Source: Herpetosiphonaceae bacterium (GTDB taxonomy: Bacteria > Chloroflexota > Chloroflexia > Chloroflexales > Herpetosiphonaceae). Taken from it: DNA of 64,000 bases. Below the pieces are notes generated by a model. That model worked only from the letters and a program-made list of their open reading frames with translations. It was not told where the DNA came from and searched no databases. Below, piece by piece: positions 1 to 8,250 of the stretch; positions within the stretch are counted from its first letter, which is position 1; every line of letters begins with the position of its first letter. Made by a program: the position numbers and the translations under genes. The DNA lies in NCBI GenBank assembly GCA_026003835.1, contig BPHZ01000001.1, positions 1,124,001 to 1,188,000 of the forward strand, in the 5' to 3' direction.

Positions 1-681
1 ATGGATGACGGCCCGGCCCCACTGGGTGACACACCGCTCAAACAGCGCGCATTCCTCGGTGCGGCGATCCGTCGTGCGTGGGCCGCGCGTGGTCCACCAC
101 TGCATCGTGGCCAGGGTCGGTGGCCCGGATCGGCCGAGCACGAGCAGGGCCAGCCAGTGCAGGCCGGGCACACAGATGGGGCGGCCGCCGGGCGGGTTGT
201 AGAAGCCCGGTCTGATGCGTTTGAGGCGCGCGGCTTTACTGGAGCGGACCGCACAGCGGTCCGGGGTGGCGGTGCTTTCGGCCTTTTCGAGCACGCTTTC
301 ATCCCAGGCCAGGAGAACCTCCTCGCCAGCGGAGACGAGCTGTTGGACGCGCGTGCTGGCCTGGTCCCAAAGCCAGCCGGCAATCACGGCGGAGGTCCAG
401 CGGGGCGAGCGCAGCAGATTGCTGAGCCGCTTGGTGCCAGCTGGAGCGTGGGCGGGGTCACTGAGGTAGGCGCCTAATTCGCTCAGCAGCAAGCCATGAT
501 TGCGATGGCGGAAGCACAGGATCGCAGCAATGGTGGCGAGGAAGGTCCGAACGAGCCGAGCATCGATCTGGGCGTCGAGCGTGATGAGCAGCGGGCGCAG
601 GAAGTGGTGCAACTGGCCAAACAGTGCGCTGGACAGGCGCGGGGGTGATTGCAGGACGCGGGTGTCTGTGGCATCATGCAT
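1..681 (-). CDS. DDE transposase, 5' part, runs off left edge
   Basis: Reading leftward from ATG at 681, the frame stays open for 227 codons to the window edge, so the 3' end is missing. The protein starts MHDATDTRVLQSPP and has a helical N-terminal part with HGLLLSELGAYL and KRLSNLLRSPRW, followed by LLAWDESVLEKAES, which looks like the first catalytic Asp of an IS4/IS701-type DDE transposase. The codons are GC-rich like the surrounding chromosome and no stop interrupts it. It lies directly behind a long inverted repeat (682-740) that probably belongs to the element end. The family assignment is from motif style only; that it is a transposase is fairly secure. Confidence 0.7.
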   Translation of the reverse strand, partial: MHDATDTRVLQSPPRLSSALFGQLHHFLRPLLITLDAQIDARLVRTFLATIAAILCFRHRNHGLLLSELGAYLSDPAHAPAGTKRLSNLLRSPRWTSAVIAGWLWDQASTRVQQLVSAGEEVLLAWDESVLEKAESTATPDRCAVRSSKAARLKRIRPGFYNPPGGRPICVPGLHWLALLVLGRSGPPTLATMQWWTTRGPRTTDRRTEECALFERCVTQWGRAVIH

Positions 682-740
682 ACAAGACCTCCAAATATAG
701 ATTTGGCGTGGTAACCAAATGCTATATCTGGAGGTCTTGT
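682..740. repeat. Long near-perfect hairpin in front of the transposase
   Basis: ACAAGACCTCCAAATATAG (682-700) is repeated inverted at 722-740 with one mismatch, and inside it ATTTGG (701-706) pairs with CCAAAT (715-720). The whole 59 bp folds with an 8-nt loop and one bulge. It starts one base upstream of the transposase ATG, so it may be the element's terminal or subterminal repeat and may also block read-through translation. Confidence 0.6.
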
Positions 741-842
741 GTGTGTCAATCCCTAAAATCCGGGATGACTCATGTCGTCATGTATCATGCGTACCTGTAC
801 AGGCATATTGTGGAAAAGCGACAGATGGCGCTGAGTGGTGCT

Positions 843-1322
843 TCAGAATGTACAGAACTCTAGCAGGGGTGAGAAATCGACGCCGTAGTCGGTGACGCTA
901 AAATGCTGTATTGCCATTGAGCGTGGTACGCGGCAGGTAACCCTTAACGCCTCCTGCGACTCGCTGTTGCCGATCTTGCCCCCGTATTTCAACACACAGA
1001 CCTCACCTTCAGGCCCAATCAGCTCGTAGATTGTCGATCCAAGGCTGGCCTGTACGATCTCGCGCTGCCCCTCACAGTGCGCAAAATCAAGCGCTAATGT
1101 ATCTCGTGCCACTAGTGATTGAGGGATCGTCGCCGCCGCTGTGCTATCCCTGGCTATCGGCGACTGTTGCTGCGCCGGCCCCGTTGTCCTACCCACAGCT
1201 GGCGACCGTACAGGTGGAGAGGTGCCGGGAGATGCCTGATCACAGGCGGTAAGGGTCAGGGCTAACCCTAAAATACAAGCTAATCGCAGAAGGCGGGAGA
1301 TGGGAGGAAAGTGCATATGCAT
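843..1322 (-). CDS. Secreted lipoprotein, unknown function
   Basis: A 159-residue protein with a clear lipoprotein signal: a short basic N-terminus (MHMHFPPISRLLRLA), a hydrophobic stretch and the lipobox LTAC at about residues 24-27, so Cys27 should be lipidated after export. A Pro/Ser/Thr-rich linker (about 30-70) follows, then a small domain with two more Cys (CEGQREIV and EVCVLKYGGK) that could form a disulfide outside the cell. AAAGGG lies 5 nt before the chosen ATG; a second ATG two codons later is possible. I do not recognise the family. It stands alone, with HU about 330 bp away upstream in the same orientation. Confidence 0.65.
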   Translation of the reverse strand: MHMHFPPISRLLRLACILGLALTLTACDQASPGTSPPVRSPAVGRTTGPAQQQSPIARDSTAAATIPQSLVARDTLALDFAHCEGQREIVQASLGSTIYELIGPEGEVCVLKYGGKIGNSESQEALRVTCRVPRSMAIQHFSVTDYGVDFSPLLEFCTF

Positions 1323-1653
1323 AGCCCTTTCTATGCCGGTTGTGGTTAAAATCAGTCGTTATCTTTGTCGGGCTCTGATGCTACTAACAGATGATGAGAA
1401 CATCGTGACGATGACCCACAGATAGGGGCTCAAGACCAGCGTGGTGACGATTCGACTGCGCAGTGCGGCTACTCTACTGTTCAAGGGGTAAAAGCAGAAG
1501 GTTGACATTTCGGCAGATACACACTCGTGGGAAGAGGAAGATAAGGAAGCGAGCCTGTCTTCAGACGCCGTATACAAGCCTCGGCCAGAAGGCGTTTTAA
1601 GGAGCAATAGCAGGCGGCGGATCGGTACCCGCCGCCCACAATCTAGTGGAGAG

Positions 1654-1956
1654 CTAAGAGCCGGCTTCTCTACCAGCCTCCGTAGCACCAACAGCTCGCT
1701 TCAGCGCGCTGCTCGCCGAGAAACCCGGTGTTCGCGTTGCCGCGATGGTCATCGGTTCGCGCGTCTTGGGGTTGATCCCCTGCCGCTCGCGTCGCTGGCG
1801 CATCTCGAACGTGCCGAAGCCGGTTAGCACCACTTTCTCGCCGTTTCGCAGAGCCTCCTCAATCGTCTCCTGCATCGCCTCGATCACTTTAGCCGCATCG
1901 CGCTGCGATACGCCGGCCTTCTCTGCAACTTTCTTGGTGAGCTCCGTCTTGTGCAT
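1654..1956 (-). CDS. HU-family histone-like DNA-binding protein
   Basis: A 100-residue protein of normal HU size. It has the HU N-terminal helices (MHKTELTKKVAEKAGVS), the GFGTFEMRQRRERQGINP segment with the conserved Gly-Phe-Gly-Thr-Phe and NPKT motif of the DNA-binding arm, and a C-terminal strand. HU dimers bend and compact DNA without strong sequence preference and help replication, recombination and repair. The frame is open further upstream, but the ATG at 1956 has AAAGGAAA just before it and matches the family N-terminus. A textbook promoter lies 60-90 bp upstream. The tail after AALKRAVGA is slightly longer than in E. coli HU. Whether it is HU or a paralogue cannot be decided here. 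Confidence 0.93.
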   Translation of the reverse strand: MHKTELTKKVAEKAGVSQRDAAKVIEAMQETIEEALRNGEKVVLTGFGTFEMRQRRERQGINPKTREPMTIAATRTPGFSASSALKRAVGATEAGREAGS

Positions 1957-2017
1957 AGGATTTCCTTTCTTCAAAATATCCTGGCACGATGGGATGGAGT
2001 ACAGATGGCTCGTTCTC

Positions 2018-2046
2018 ACTATACGGACGGCGCACGTCTATGTCAA
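2018..2046 (-). promoter_or_regulatory. Sigma-70-type promoter of the HU gene
   Basis: On the minus strand TTGACA (2041-2046) is followed after exactly 17 nt by TATAGT (2018-2023). The HU start codon lies about 60 nt downstream. This is one of the best promoter matches in the window. Confidence 0.8.
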
Positions 2047-2175
2047 GCCCGGAATATGTCGTTCGTGGACATGGTGCCCATTGTTACGTGCCTGGTAGCG
2101 TTGGCCGAACCATTTATCGCCGATTCGTCAGTACTCCAGGAAGATCCTCAACCCTCGTTCTCCAGAGGGCCTGAA

Positions 2176-2508
2176 TTATCCAGCCCGTTGGCGCCCTCGT
2201 CCACCCCGGCGCGTTGGCTGCTCCTCCTCGCCCTCGACGACAGAAAACTCGATGCGTGAAGGGTCTTTGATCGGGCGGAAACGCAGTTGAAGTCCGGCTC
2301 TCGTTGCCGCCTCTTTTAGAAGCCCTCGTGTTTTTCGCTTATCGTCCCCCTCTTCGAGTACGACCTCACCACCATAGCCTGGACCTGCTCTTTCCAACTG
2401 TTCGCGAAACTGCTCGATCGTACGCTCTTTTGCTTCGCGCCGCTGCTGGCGTCTTGGTTTGCGCCGTTCAGCAAGTTCCTCCGGCGTGAAGAGTTTCAGC
2501 TCAGCCAT
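2176..2508 (-). CDS. Small highly charged protein, unknown function
   Basis: A 110-residue protein with GGAGGAG just before its ATG. The first 45 residues are strongly basic and probably helical (EELAERRKPRRQQRREAK), the middle has a small predicted alpha/beta segment (EVVLEEGDDKRKTRGLLKEA, LQLRFRPIKDPSRIEFSVV), and the end is an Arg/Gly-rich tail. The charge pattern suggests nucleic-acid or ribosome binding, but no family was recognised. It is monocistronic and in the same direction as HU. Confidence 0.6.
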   Translation of the reverse strand: MAELKLFTPEELAERRKPRRQQRREAKERTIEQFREQLERAGPGYGGEVVLEEGDDKRKTRGLLKEAATRAGLQLRFRPIKDPSRIEFSVVEGEEEQPTRRGGRGRQRAG

Positions 2509-3276
2509 AAAATTCTCCTCCCACTAAAGCGAACTGAGTACCCGCTATACTGCCATCGTACCACAAATTTCACTGTGTGGGCATCGGAATGTTACAAAAA
2601 TACTCATTTTCCCAAGAATTCTGCTCCGGTGTCGGCGGCGGAAAAACTGGTAAGCGCATTCCCTCCTCTACAGCAGAGCAAGCTCACGATCTGTGGTGCC
2701 GAGCATCCAGGGAATCGATCTTCTCAAGCGAGAGCCTCTTTCAATTGATCGATGGTCATATAGCTTGATGAAATTGGCGAGAAACCAGCGCTATTCTTGG
2801 TCGTGTTCAGCATGTTTTGCTTTGTTGTACCTGTAACAGATCTTAAGCAAAAAAAGGATCTTGAAAAATCAAAAAAGTCTGCTATCATATGGCCTGCGCT
2901 CCCGCGTAGATTGGTCGGTTGGCTGTTCTTCCACAGCTGTACTCAGACTTACAGCGCTCGCACAGCCGGTTTAGAATAGGTTGCTTGTGCGAATGCTGTG
3001 TGACGAGCAGGCGGTGCTCTTGATAGTATAGTACCCGCCGCTGGATTTGAGTGCGCTCGTTTACCCTGAGTAGAACAGACCAGCAGGAGATCGGTGAGTG
3101 CGATGGTCGCGCTGGGCGGCATGCTGCTTACGCGACAGCGAATCGAGAAAGAGGATGTGGGAGAGGTTCTACAACCCTTGAAACCAGGGACACCAATGCT
3201 CGTAAAACGTAGCGTGTCCCTCTTCAGGGATATGGTTCAATTCTTATAAGGAATGTTTCGTAGGAGGAACAGGTTC
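2509..3276. other. Intergenic region, possible distal promoter
   Basis: No convincing gene is seen in this stretch between the divergent 2508 and 3277 genes. It is AT-richer around 2810-2890, where TTGAAA (2861-2866) and TATCAT (2883-2888) are 16 nt apart on the plus strand and could drive the secreted protein downstream with a leader of nearly 400 nt. The short open frames at 2577 and 2797 lack a ribosome binding site and look like chance. Confidence 0.35.
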
Positions 3277-4593
3277 ATGAGACGGATGCCCCTTGGGATC
3301 GTTATTGCTTTCGTCTTACTGCTGTCGGGGCTTATTTCTCCCACAGCACCAGCACTGGCAGCCGATGAGCTATGCTTCCCAGAGACCGGCCAGTGCATCA
3401 GCGGGCGCTTCCGCGAGTTCTGGGAGCAGAACGGCGGTCTGGCCGTCTTCGGCTTCCCCATTACGCCCGCCCGCGAGGAGTACAACGCCGATACCGGCAA
3501 GACCTACCTGACCCAGTGGTTCGAGCGCAATCGCTTCGAGCTGCACCCGGAGAACGCCCGCCCCTATGATGTGCTGCTGGGCCGCCTGGGCAACGACCGC
3601 CTGCTGCAGCAGGGCCGCAACTGGTTCGACTTCCCCAAGGCTGATCCCGCCACGCCGCACTACTTCGCCGAGACGGGCCACGCCATTGCCGAGGTCTTCT
3701 GGGGCTACTGGTCCAGCCACGGCCTGGAGTTCGACGGCCAGCCGGGCACCAGCTTCAACGAGAGCCTGGCGCTGTTTGGGCTGCCGCTCTCCGAGCCGGC
3801 CATGGAGACCAACAGCAGCGGCGACACCGTGCTGACACAGTGGTTCGAGCGCGCGCGCTTCGAGTACCACCCCAACAACCCCGAGCCCTACAAGGTGCTG
3901 CTGGGGCTGCTGGGCAATGAGGTGCGCGCTAACGCCGGTAGTGGTGGCGGTGGCGGCGGCACACCCGACCCCTGCGCAAATGTGCCTGACCCGGTCAGCG
4001 CCAGCGTCTGGCCTGATAAGTGTGTCGAAGCCGGCACAGTAGTGCTGATGGACATCTACGGCTTCCAGCCCAACGAGAACGTGGGCTTCTGGCTGACTAC
4101 GCCCGAAGGCGCGATCTACGGTACGGTGCAGACCTACAATATTGGTCCGACTGGCGCAGTCGAGGATTTTGATTTCGATACGACAGGCTTGGATGAAGGG
4201 CTGTGGTATTGGGTGTTCCAGGGCACCAGCAGCGGTCACCAGGCGATCATCTACATCTACATCAAGGCCAGCTCGCAGCCAGGGCTGACCTGCGCGGATG
4301 TGCCGGAGCCGGTCAACGCGCGGCTGCGTGGGGAGAAATGCCTCCAGGAAGGCGATCCACTGATCTTTGACATCTACGGCTTCCAGCCGGACGAGCAGGT
4401 CGGTTTCTGGCTGACCGATCCCTACGGCGATGTGGTGGCTGGCACCTATAATACGGTGAGCATTGGCCCCACCGGGCGAGTGAACTCGCTGGTCTTCCCG
4501 ACCGATGGCCTCTACCCGGGCATGTGGTACTGGGTCTTTGAGGGCGTCAGCAGCGGTCACAAGTCCATTGTCTACTTCTTTATTGAGGAGTAG
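3277..4593 (+). CDS. Secreted protein with PETG/LGRLG repeats and two C-terminal tandem domains
   Basis: A 438-residue exported protein. ATG 3277 is chosen because AGGAGG lies at 3262-3267; the frame is open 24 nt further upstream. After a Sec signal (basic start, hydrophobic core, cleavage near PALAADE) come two related halves of about 75 residues, each with a FPETGQCISGRFREFWE-like motif, FGFPIT or FGLPLS, a TQWFER motif and VLLGRLGN or VLLGLLGN. They resemble the LGFP-like repeats of cell-surface proteins. A Gly6 linker follows, then two tandem copies of about 90 residues, each with FDIYGFQP, VGFWLT, GPTG and WYWVF, and a conserved Cys pair near the start. Likely anchored to or acting on the cell envelope; no catalytic motif is seen. 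A paralogue of the N-terminal half is encoded at 14417-15613. Confidence 0.8.
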   Translation: MRRMPLGIVIAFVLLLSGLISPTAPALAADELCFPETGQCISGRFREFWEQNGGLAVFGFPITPAREEYNADTGKTYLTQWFERNRFELHPENARPYDVLLGRLGNDRLLQQGRNWFDFPKADPATPHYFAETGHAIAEVFWGYWSSHGLEFDGQPGTSFNESLALFGLPLSEPAMETNSSGDTVLTQWFERARFEYHPNNPEPYKVLLGLLGNEVRANAGSGGGGGGTPDPCANVPDPVSASVWPDKCVEAGTVVLMDIYGFQPNENVGFWLTTPEGAIYGTVQTYNIGPTGAVEDFDFDTTGLDEGLWYWVFQGTSSGHQAIIYIYIKASSQPGLTCADVPEPVNARLRGEKCLQEGDPLIFDIYGFQPDEQVGFWLTDPYGDVVAGTYNTVSIGPTGRVNSLVFPTDGLYPGMWYWVFEGVSSGHKSIVYFFIEE

Positions 4594-4619
4594 CAGTCAG
4601 ATATAAGGTACAGCGCAAT

Positions 4620-4649
4620 CGGGCCGGTAGAACAATGTCTACCGGCCCG
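4620..4649. terminator. Hairpin between convergent genes
   Basis: An 11-bp perfect stem (CGGGCCGGTAG at 4620-4630 with its complement at 4639-4649) around an 8-nt loop. It sits between the stop of the secreted protein and the stop of the methyltransferase, so it can end transcription from both sides. No clear U-run follows. Confidence 0.6.
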
Positions 4650-4703
4650 ATGATGATATATGCAACAACTATCAGACAGACAGTGAGTCGGCTGGATGGC
4701 TGT

Positions 4704-5459
4704 TTACGAGCCGGGCACCGGGCGTGTAACAAAGATTCCCCAACCAATGTAGCGCCGTTCCCAACGGAGATAATTCCTCCTCGCCCTGGAGACTCGCTGT
4801 AGTAGATCATCGCGCTCGGGGTGCTCGGGGTGCTCCGCTGCCCAGCGGTATGCCGCACGCCACTTTGGGTTCTCGTAGCGATCCCAGTCGTCTTGAGAGG
4901 CGACGATAAGGCCCTGCAGCTCCAACCCTTGTGCGTCAAGTGCGCCGACGATCCCGTGGAGATCGCGCAGCGAGTCGGGTTTCATCCCCAACTCGACGAG
5001 TGCCGCCTCCGGCAGTGGGATCTCCGTGAAAAAAGGTTCACCAATCGCCAGGACACCACCGGGCCTGAGCACCTGGCGCATCCAGAGGACAGCGTCATCG
5101 GACGAACCGAGGGCGAACGACGCACCAATACACAGAACGACATCGTATCCTTCTGGGTCGGGCGTAAATTGCAATGCCGGCTGCTCGACAAAATGCACGC
5201 GTCCGGCGACGCCTTCAGCGCGAGCCCGCTCGCGCGCTTCGGCGACAAACCAGGGGTTGATCTCCACTCCGGTACCACTGATCGCCCAACGGCTTGCCCA
5301 AGTACGCAGTAACCAACCCTTGCCGCTGCCAATGTCGAGCACACGAAGTCCATCCCGCACCCCGCAGTAGTCTGCCAGCAACATAAGTTTTTCAGGCGAG
5401 CTTGGGTTCTGAATGGTATGGTCGCGCTCGACAATAGCCCAATATTCCTTAAAATCCAT
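4704..5459 (-). CDS. Class I SAM-dependent methyltransferase
   Basis: A 251-residue soluble enzyme. Motif I is VLDIGSGKGWLLR (about residues 41-53), followed by GVEINPW for the acidic residue that binds the SAM ribose, and motif IV-like VVLCIGASF at about 107-115. The RQVLRPGGVLAIGEPFF strand closes the Rossmann fold, so the SAM site is complete. The C-terminal third (SQDDWDRYENPKW, RAAYRWAAEHPEHPERDD) resembles small-molecule or arsenite-type methyltransferases, but the substrate cannot be named. GGGAGAA lies just before the ATG. It is transcribed towards the secreted-protein gene and away from the acetyltransferase terminator. Confidence 0.85.
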   Translation of the reverse strand: MDFKEYWAIVERDHTIQNPSSPEKLMLLADYCGVRDGLRVLDIGSGKGWLLRTWASRWAISGTGVEINPWFVAEARERARAEGVAGRVHFVEQPALQFTPDPEGYDVVLCIGASFALGSSDDAVLWMRQVLRPGGVLAIGEPFFTEIPLPEAALVELGMKPDSLRDLHGIVGALDAQGLELQGLIVASQDDWDRYENPKWRAAYRWAAEHPEHPERDDLLQRVSRARRNYLRWERRYIGWGIFVTRPVPGS

Positions 5460-5500
5460 AGTTCTCCCGAATACTTAACCACATCGGTGTGTGGCGCCTC

Positions 5501-5540
5501 AAAAAGGGAAGCTAGAGGAGCTATACTCCTCTAACTTCCC
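5501..5540 (-). terminator. Intrinsic terminator of the acetyltransferase gene
   Basis: On the minus strand GGGAAGTTAGAGGAG (5540-5526) pairs with the inverted copy at 5520-5506, with one G-T wobble and a 5-nt loop, directly followed by TTTTT (5505-5501). This is a standard rho-independent terminator about 65 nt after the acetyltransferase stop. Confidence 0.9.
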
Positions 5541-5605
5541 CACTATGATTACTGTGATGGATTACTGACAAAGCGGGGAAAGATTCAAACCGTCTCCGCA
5601 CTTGG

Positions 5606-6574
5606 TTAGACCTCCTTGCTATAGGAGGTTAAGGTGTAGGCAGGATAGAAGCCAACTGACTCATAGAGCCGGGTTGCGCCGGTTGGGTTTTCAGAGTCGA
5701 CGCCAAGCTTGGCAAAGTCCATTCCCTGATCCTTCAACCAGCGCAGGCCGGCAAGCAGCATGGCCCTTCCCAGACCAATATTGCGAAAGCCGCGCCGCGT
5801 GCCAAGGACATTGATCCAGCCCTCGTTGCACCCGTTGCGTTCATTCTCCTCCGGGTTGATAGAGCAGAAGCAGAAGGCAGCGAACGTGCCATCCGGCGCT
5901 ACAGCGATCAGGTCGCCTTGCGGATTGTAGAAGGGATCGCTCTCTAGCCAATAAAGCACCTGCTCGACAGTCAAGGGGTGATGGTTCCAATGGTCGATAA
6001 ACGACTCGTTGAACATCTCAACCCAGGCTGGAATTTCATGCTCGCCCTCAACCTGCCGCAGGATGAAACCCTCCGGCAGCTGCGGCTCTGAAATTGGCTG
6101 ATCAAGAGGCCGGACCATGCGTAGAAAATAGCGCGCTGGTGTAAAACCATGGCCCTGCATGATAGAGGTGCGCCAGCCGTCGTCGTCGCGTGCCCCACAG
6201 TAAAGCCGGGTCTGCGCCCCCTTCTCCGAGCGGATCTCACGCATCCGTCCCTCAGCCCAGGTGATGATCTCCGTCTCCAGATCGGTTCCACGAGCCTCGG
6301 GATGAACGAAAAACCACAAATTGCCATCAATCGTATTCTCAACGTGTGCAGGGCGAATCCATAGCTGTCCAAAGGCGATCAGCTCGCCGGACTCATGCTG
6401 CCACAGCCGTAGATCGCGTTGTTGATCGAGGCTAGGGCTATTGATTTCGGCGCGCAGTTCGGCGAGCGATGTTCCCGACTCAATTCTATCAACTGATTCG
6501 CAGATGTTGATAAGATCGACCAGGGGTTGAAGATCGCTTTCACCGGCAAACGGGCGTGCAATGGGGGTTGTCAT
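5606..6574 (-). CDS. GNAT-family N-acetyltransferase, two-domain
   Basis: A 322-residue protein, about twice a single GNAT domain and with the layout of mycothiol-synthase-like tandem acetyltransferases. The N-terminal half (about 1-150) is degenerate. The C-terminal half has the acetyl-CoA pyrophosphate loop as RRGFRNIGLGRAML (about 258-271) and the typical end GVDSENPTGATRLYESVGF, where the Asn and Tyr help catalysis in GNAT enzymes. It should transfer an acetyl group from acetyl-CoA to an unknown amine. AAAGGAT lies immediately before the ATG. It follows rsgA by 57 nt in the same direction and ends in a strong terminator, so it may be the last gene of the rsgA transcript. Confidence 0.85.
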   Translation of the reverse strand: MTTPIARPFAGESDLQPLVDLINICESVDRIESGTSLAELRAEINSPSLDQQRDLRLWQHESGELIAFGQLWIRPAHVENTIDGNLWFFVHPEARGTDLETEIITWAEGRMREIRSEKGAQTRLYCGARDDDGWRTSIMQGHGFTPARYFLRMVRPLDQPISEPQLPEGFILRQVEGEHEIPAWVEMFNESFIDHWNHHPLTVEQVLYWLESDPFYNPQGDLIAVAPDGTFAAFCFCSINPEENERNGCNEGWINVLGTRRGFRNIGLGRAMLLAGLRWLKDQGMDFAKLGVDSENPTGATRLYESVGFYPAYTLTSYSKEV

Positions 6575-6631
6575 ATCCTTTCAGTCCTCCATTAAATCGA
6601 ACCAATTGATCGTGAAACAGGATCAGGCGCT

Positions 6632-7552
6632 CTAGTACTCTCGCTCTTCCTCAGCCTGCTCAAGGAGACGAAGATAGCTTTCATAGCGCTCCTGGCTTAT
6701 CTCGCCGCGCCCCACTGCGGCACGGACGGCACAGCCGGGCTCAGGTCCATGAGCGCAGTCGTCAAACGCGCAGTCATCAAGGTACGGGCGAAACTCACGG
6801 AAGTACCAATCAAGATTCTCAGGTGGAATCCGCCACAGACCAAGCTCACGGATGCCGGGAGTATCGGCAACGTAGCCACTATCCCCAGTGGGATGCAGTT
6901 CAGGGGCGACAGTCGTATGACGGCCCTTGTTGACAGCGCCGCTTACTTCACCCACTTTCAGCCCCAGCCCTGGCTGGATCGCATTGAGCAGGCTGGACTT
7001 TCCAACGCCCGATGGCCCGGTGAAGGCAGAAATCTTGGCCTTGAGAACGTCTCGCAGTTCGTCGATCCCCTCGCCGGTCTTGGCGCTGGTATAGAACACC
7101 GGATAGCCAATACGCTCGTAATCGCCGAAGATACTCCGCGCATACTCTAGCGAACACAAGTCGAGCTTATTGGCCACTACCGCAGCCTCCACACCGTTGG
7201 CTTCGGCGATTACCAGGAAGCGATCGATCATCCGGCGGTGAGGGTCGGGATGGGCAATGGCAAACGTAGCTACTAACAGATCAAGATTGGCGACGATGAC
7301 ACTTTCGCGCATTCCGCCCTGACGCAGTGGCGCACGGCGAGAGAGCTTGGTGCGGCGCGGCTCGACTGCCTCTATCACCCCCTCGCCTGGCACTGTTCGC
7401 GCGACTCGTACACGGTCGCCAATCGTGGCCAGATCTGTCTCGTATTTCTCCTTCTTAAGCCGGCCGCGCAGCGTGCAGCGCAGAATCTCCCCGCTTTCAT
7501 CCAGCCTTACCCAGAAAAAACCGCTCTGCGCGCGTAGCACCGTGCCTACCAT
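6632..7552 (-). CDS. rsgA: Ribosome small subunit-dependent GTPase RsgA
   Basis: A 306-residue circularly permuted GTPase of normal length. An N-terminal OB-fold (about 1-70) is followed by G4 ANKLD (127-131), G5 TSAK (155-158), the P-loop GPSGVGKSSLLN (179-190), the switch region NKGRHTT (208-214) and G3 DTPG (230-233), then a zinc knuckle with Cys261, Cys266, His268 and Cys274. RsgA helps late 30S maturation by checking the decoding site and releasing RbfA, using GTP. All key residues are present. It lies 56 nt behind a 95-codon gene and 57 nt ahead of the acetyltransferase gene in the same direction. Confidence 0.97.
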   Translation of the reverse strand: MVGTVLRAQSGFFWVRLDESGEILRCTLRGRLKKEKYETDLATIGDRVRVARTVPGEGVIEAVEPRRTKLSRRAPLRQGGMRESVIVANLDLLVATFAIAHPDPHRRMIDRFLVIAEANGVEAAVVANKLDLCSLEYARSIFGDYERIGYPVFYTSAKTGEGIDELRDVLKAKISAFTGPSGVGKSSLLNAIQPGLGLKVGEVSGAVNKGRHTTVAPELHPTGDSGYVADTPGIRELGLWRIPPENLDWYFREFRPYLDDCAFDDCAHGPEPGCAVRAAVGRGEISQERYESYLRLLEQAEEEREY

Positions 7553-7608
7553 TCCTGTTCCTCCCAGGTCATCAGCTACCCACGGCTTCCCTGTATCAGT
7601 AGGGCGGC

Positions 7609-7896
7609 CTAGAACCGATCGAGTCCGTACTCCAGCGCGAGCTGTGCCGGGAAAGGATCGAGATCCTCAGGAAGCAACTCAACATGGAAGCGTGATCTCT
7701 GCTCATCATCGCGCACATGCAACTCAAGACTGCTAAGTCCCAGTTGGTCGAACGCGAGCTCAACCAGCCGCCGGAGTCTCCCGGCAAGATCTCTTTCCGA
7801 CTCGACCGCAAGTTCCGCGAAACCGTGCCGCGGCCGAGGTGCCGGCTGCTCTTTACTGGACGAAAGGACTGAACCATCACGATCAAGAACAAGCAC
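7609..7896 (-). CDS. Small conserved-looking protein, unknown function
   Basis: A 95-residue protein. The start is taken as GTG 7896 because GAGGAGG lies 6 nt before it; the frame is open 23 codons further but without a start signal. It opens with VLVLDRDGSVLSSSK, has an acidic and helical centre (ESERDLAGRLRRLVELAF) and ends in strand-like segments (LSSLELHVRDDEQRSRFHV). No family was recognised. It is the first of a probable three-gene transcript with rsgA and the acetyltransferase gene, behind two hairpins that separate it from the 34-codon gene upstream. Confidence 0.6.
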   Translation of the reverse strand: MLVLDRDGSVLSSSKEQPAPRPRHGFAELAVESERDLAGRLRRLVELAFDQLGLSSLELHVRDDEQRSRFHVELLPEDLDPFPAQLALEYGLDRF

Positions 7897-7935
7897 CTTG
7901 GGCCTCCTCGCCTCCAAAACAGGCGTACAAAAGGA

Positions 7936-7967
7936 CCGTGAGCTAACGTTCCTTCCACAGCTCACGG
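7936..7967 (-). terminator. Hairpin, terminator-like
   Basis: CCGTGAGCT (7936-7944) pairs with its complement at 7959-7967 around a 14-nt loop. On the minus strand it is followed by TCCTTTTG. It shares the arm CCGTGAGCT with the next hairpin upstream at 8010-8044. Confidence 0.55.
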
Positions 7968-8009
7968 CCCGTGATGCCCTCAGGCTGGCCCGTATGCCAG
8001 AAACGAAAT

Positions 8010-8044
8010 CGGGCCGTGAGCTTTATCGCTATGCCCACGGCCCG
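8010..8044 (-). terminator. Hairpin after the 34-codon gene
   Basis: A 9-bp stem (CGGGCCGTG at 8010-8018 with 8036-8044) and a 17-nt loop, about 20 nt after the stop of the 34-codon gene. On the minus strand ATTTCGTTTC follows. It would end or stabilise a very short transcript. Confidence 0.55.
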
Positions 8045-8064
8045 GTCGTTTCACGAAACTGCTG

Positions 8065-8169
8065 TCAAGCGTCCAGGATCCGGGGAGTGGGCACAGTGAT
8101 CCCTCCGGTGAAAACACCGGCATCTGCAATGATCTGCAGATACTCATTTGTGTAGATGGGGATCATCAT
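8065..8169 (-). CDS. 34-codon gene, unknown short peptide
   Basis: ATG 8169 opens a 34-codon frame (MMIPIYTNEYLQIIA, then DAGVFTGGITVPTP, ending RILDA) that stops at 8065. GGAG lies 9 nt before the ATG, a TTGACA-18-TATTCT promoter lies 50-80 nt upstream and a hairpin follows the stop, so it has the layout of a complete mini-gene. The peptide is hydrophobic with a GG followed by ITVPTP; it could be a leaderless peptide, a RiPP-like precursor, a toxin peptide or a regulatory leader. No modifying enzyme is adjacent. It resembles nothing I can name and chance cannot be excluded. Confidence 0.45.
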   Translation of the reverse strand: MMIPIYTNEYLQIIADAGVFTGGITVPTPRILDA

Positions 8170-8220
8170 CGTGCATCACTCCATTTCAGAATAAGATCTG
8201 GCGGTAGTCCGCGCCTGTTC

Positions 8221-8250
8221 AGAATAGCATAGTGCTACGAACGCTGTCAA
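8221..8250 (-). promoter_or_regulatory. Promoter of the 34-codon gene
   Basis: On the minus strand a perfect TTGACA (8245-8250) is followed after 18 nt by TATTCT (8221-8226, four of six consensus bases). The predicted transcript begins about 45 nt before ATG 8169. Confidence 0.55.

Noticed and set aside
1..477. 158-codon plus-strand frame at the left edge
   Set aside because: It is antisense to the transposase frame, which has the better motifs.
742..842. Possible second IS end after the hairpin
   Set aside because: No second transposase or inverted end was found, so no element can be drawn.
3370..4560. 396-codon minus-strand frame opposite the secreted protein
   Set aside because: It is the complement of the repeat protein; no ribosome binding site or signal.
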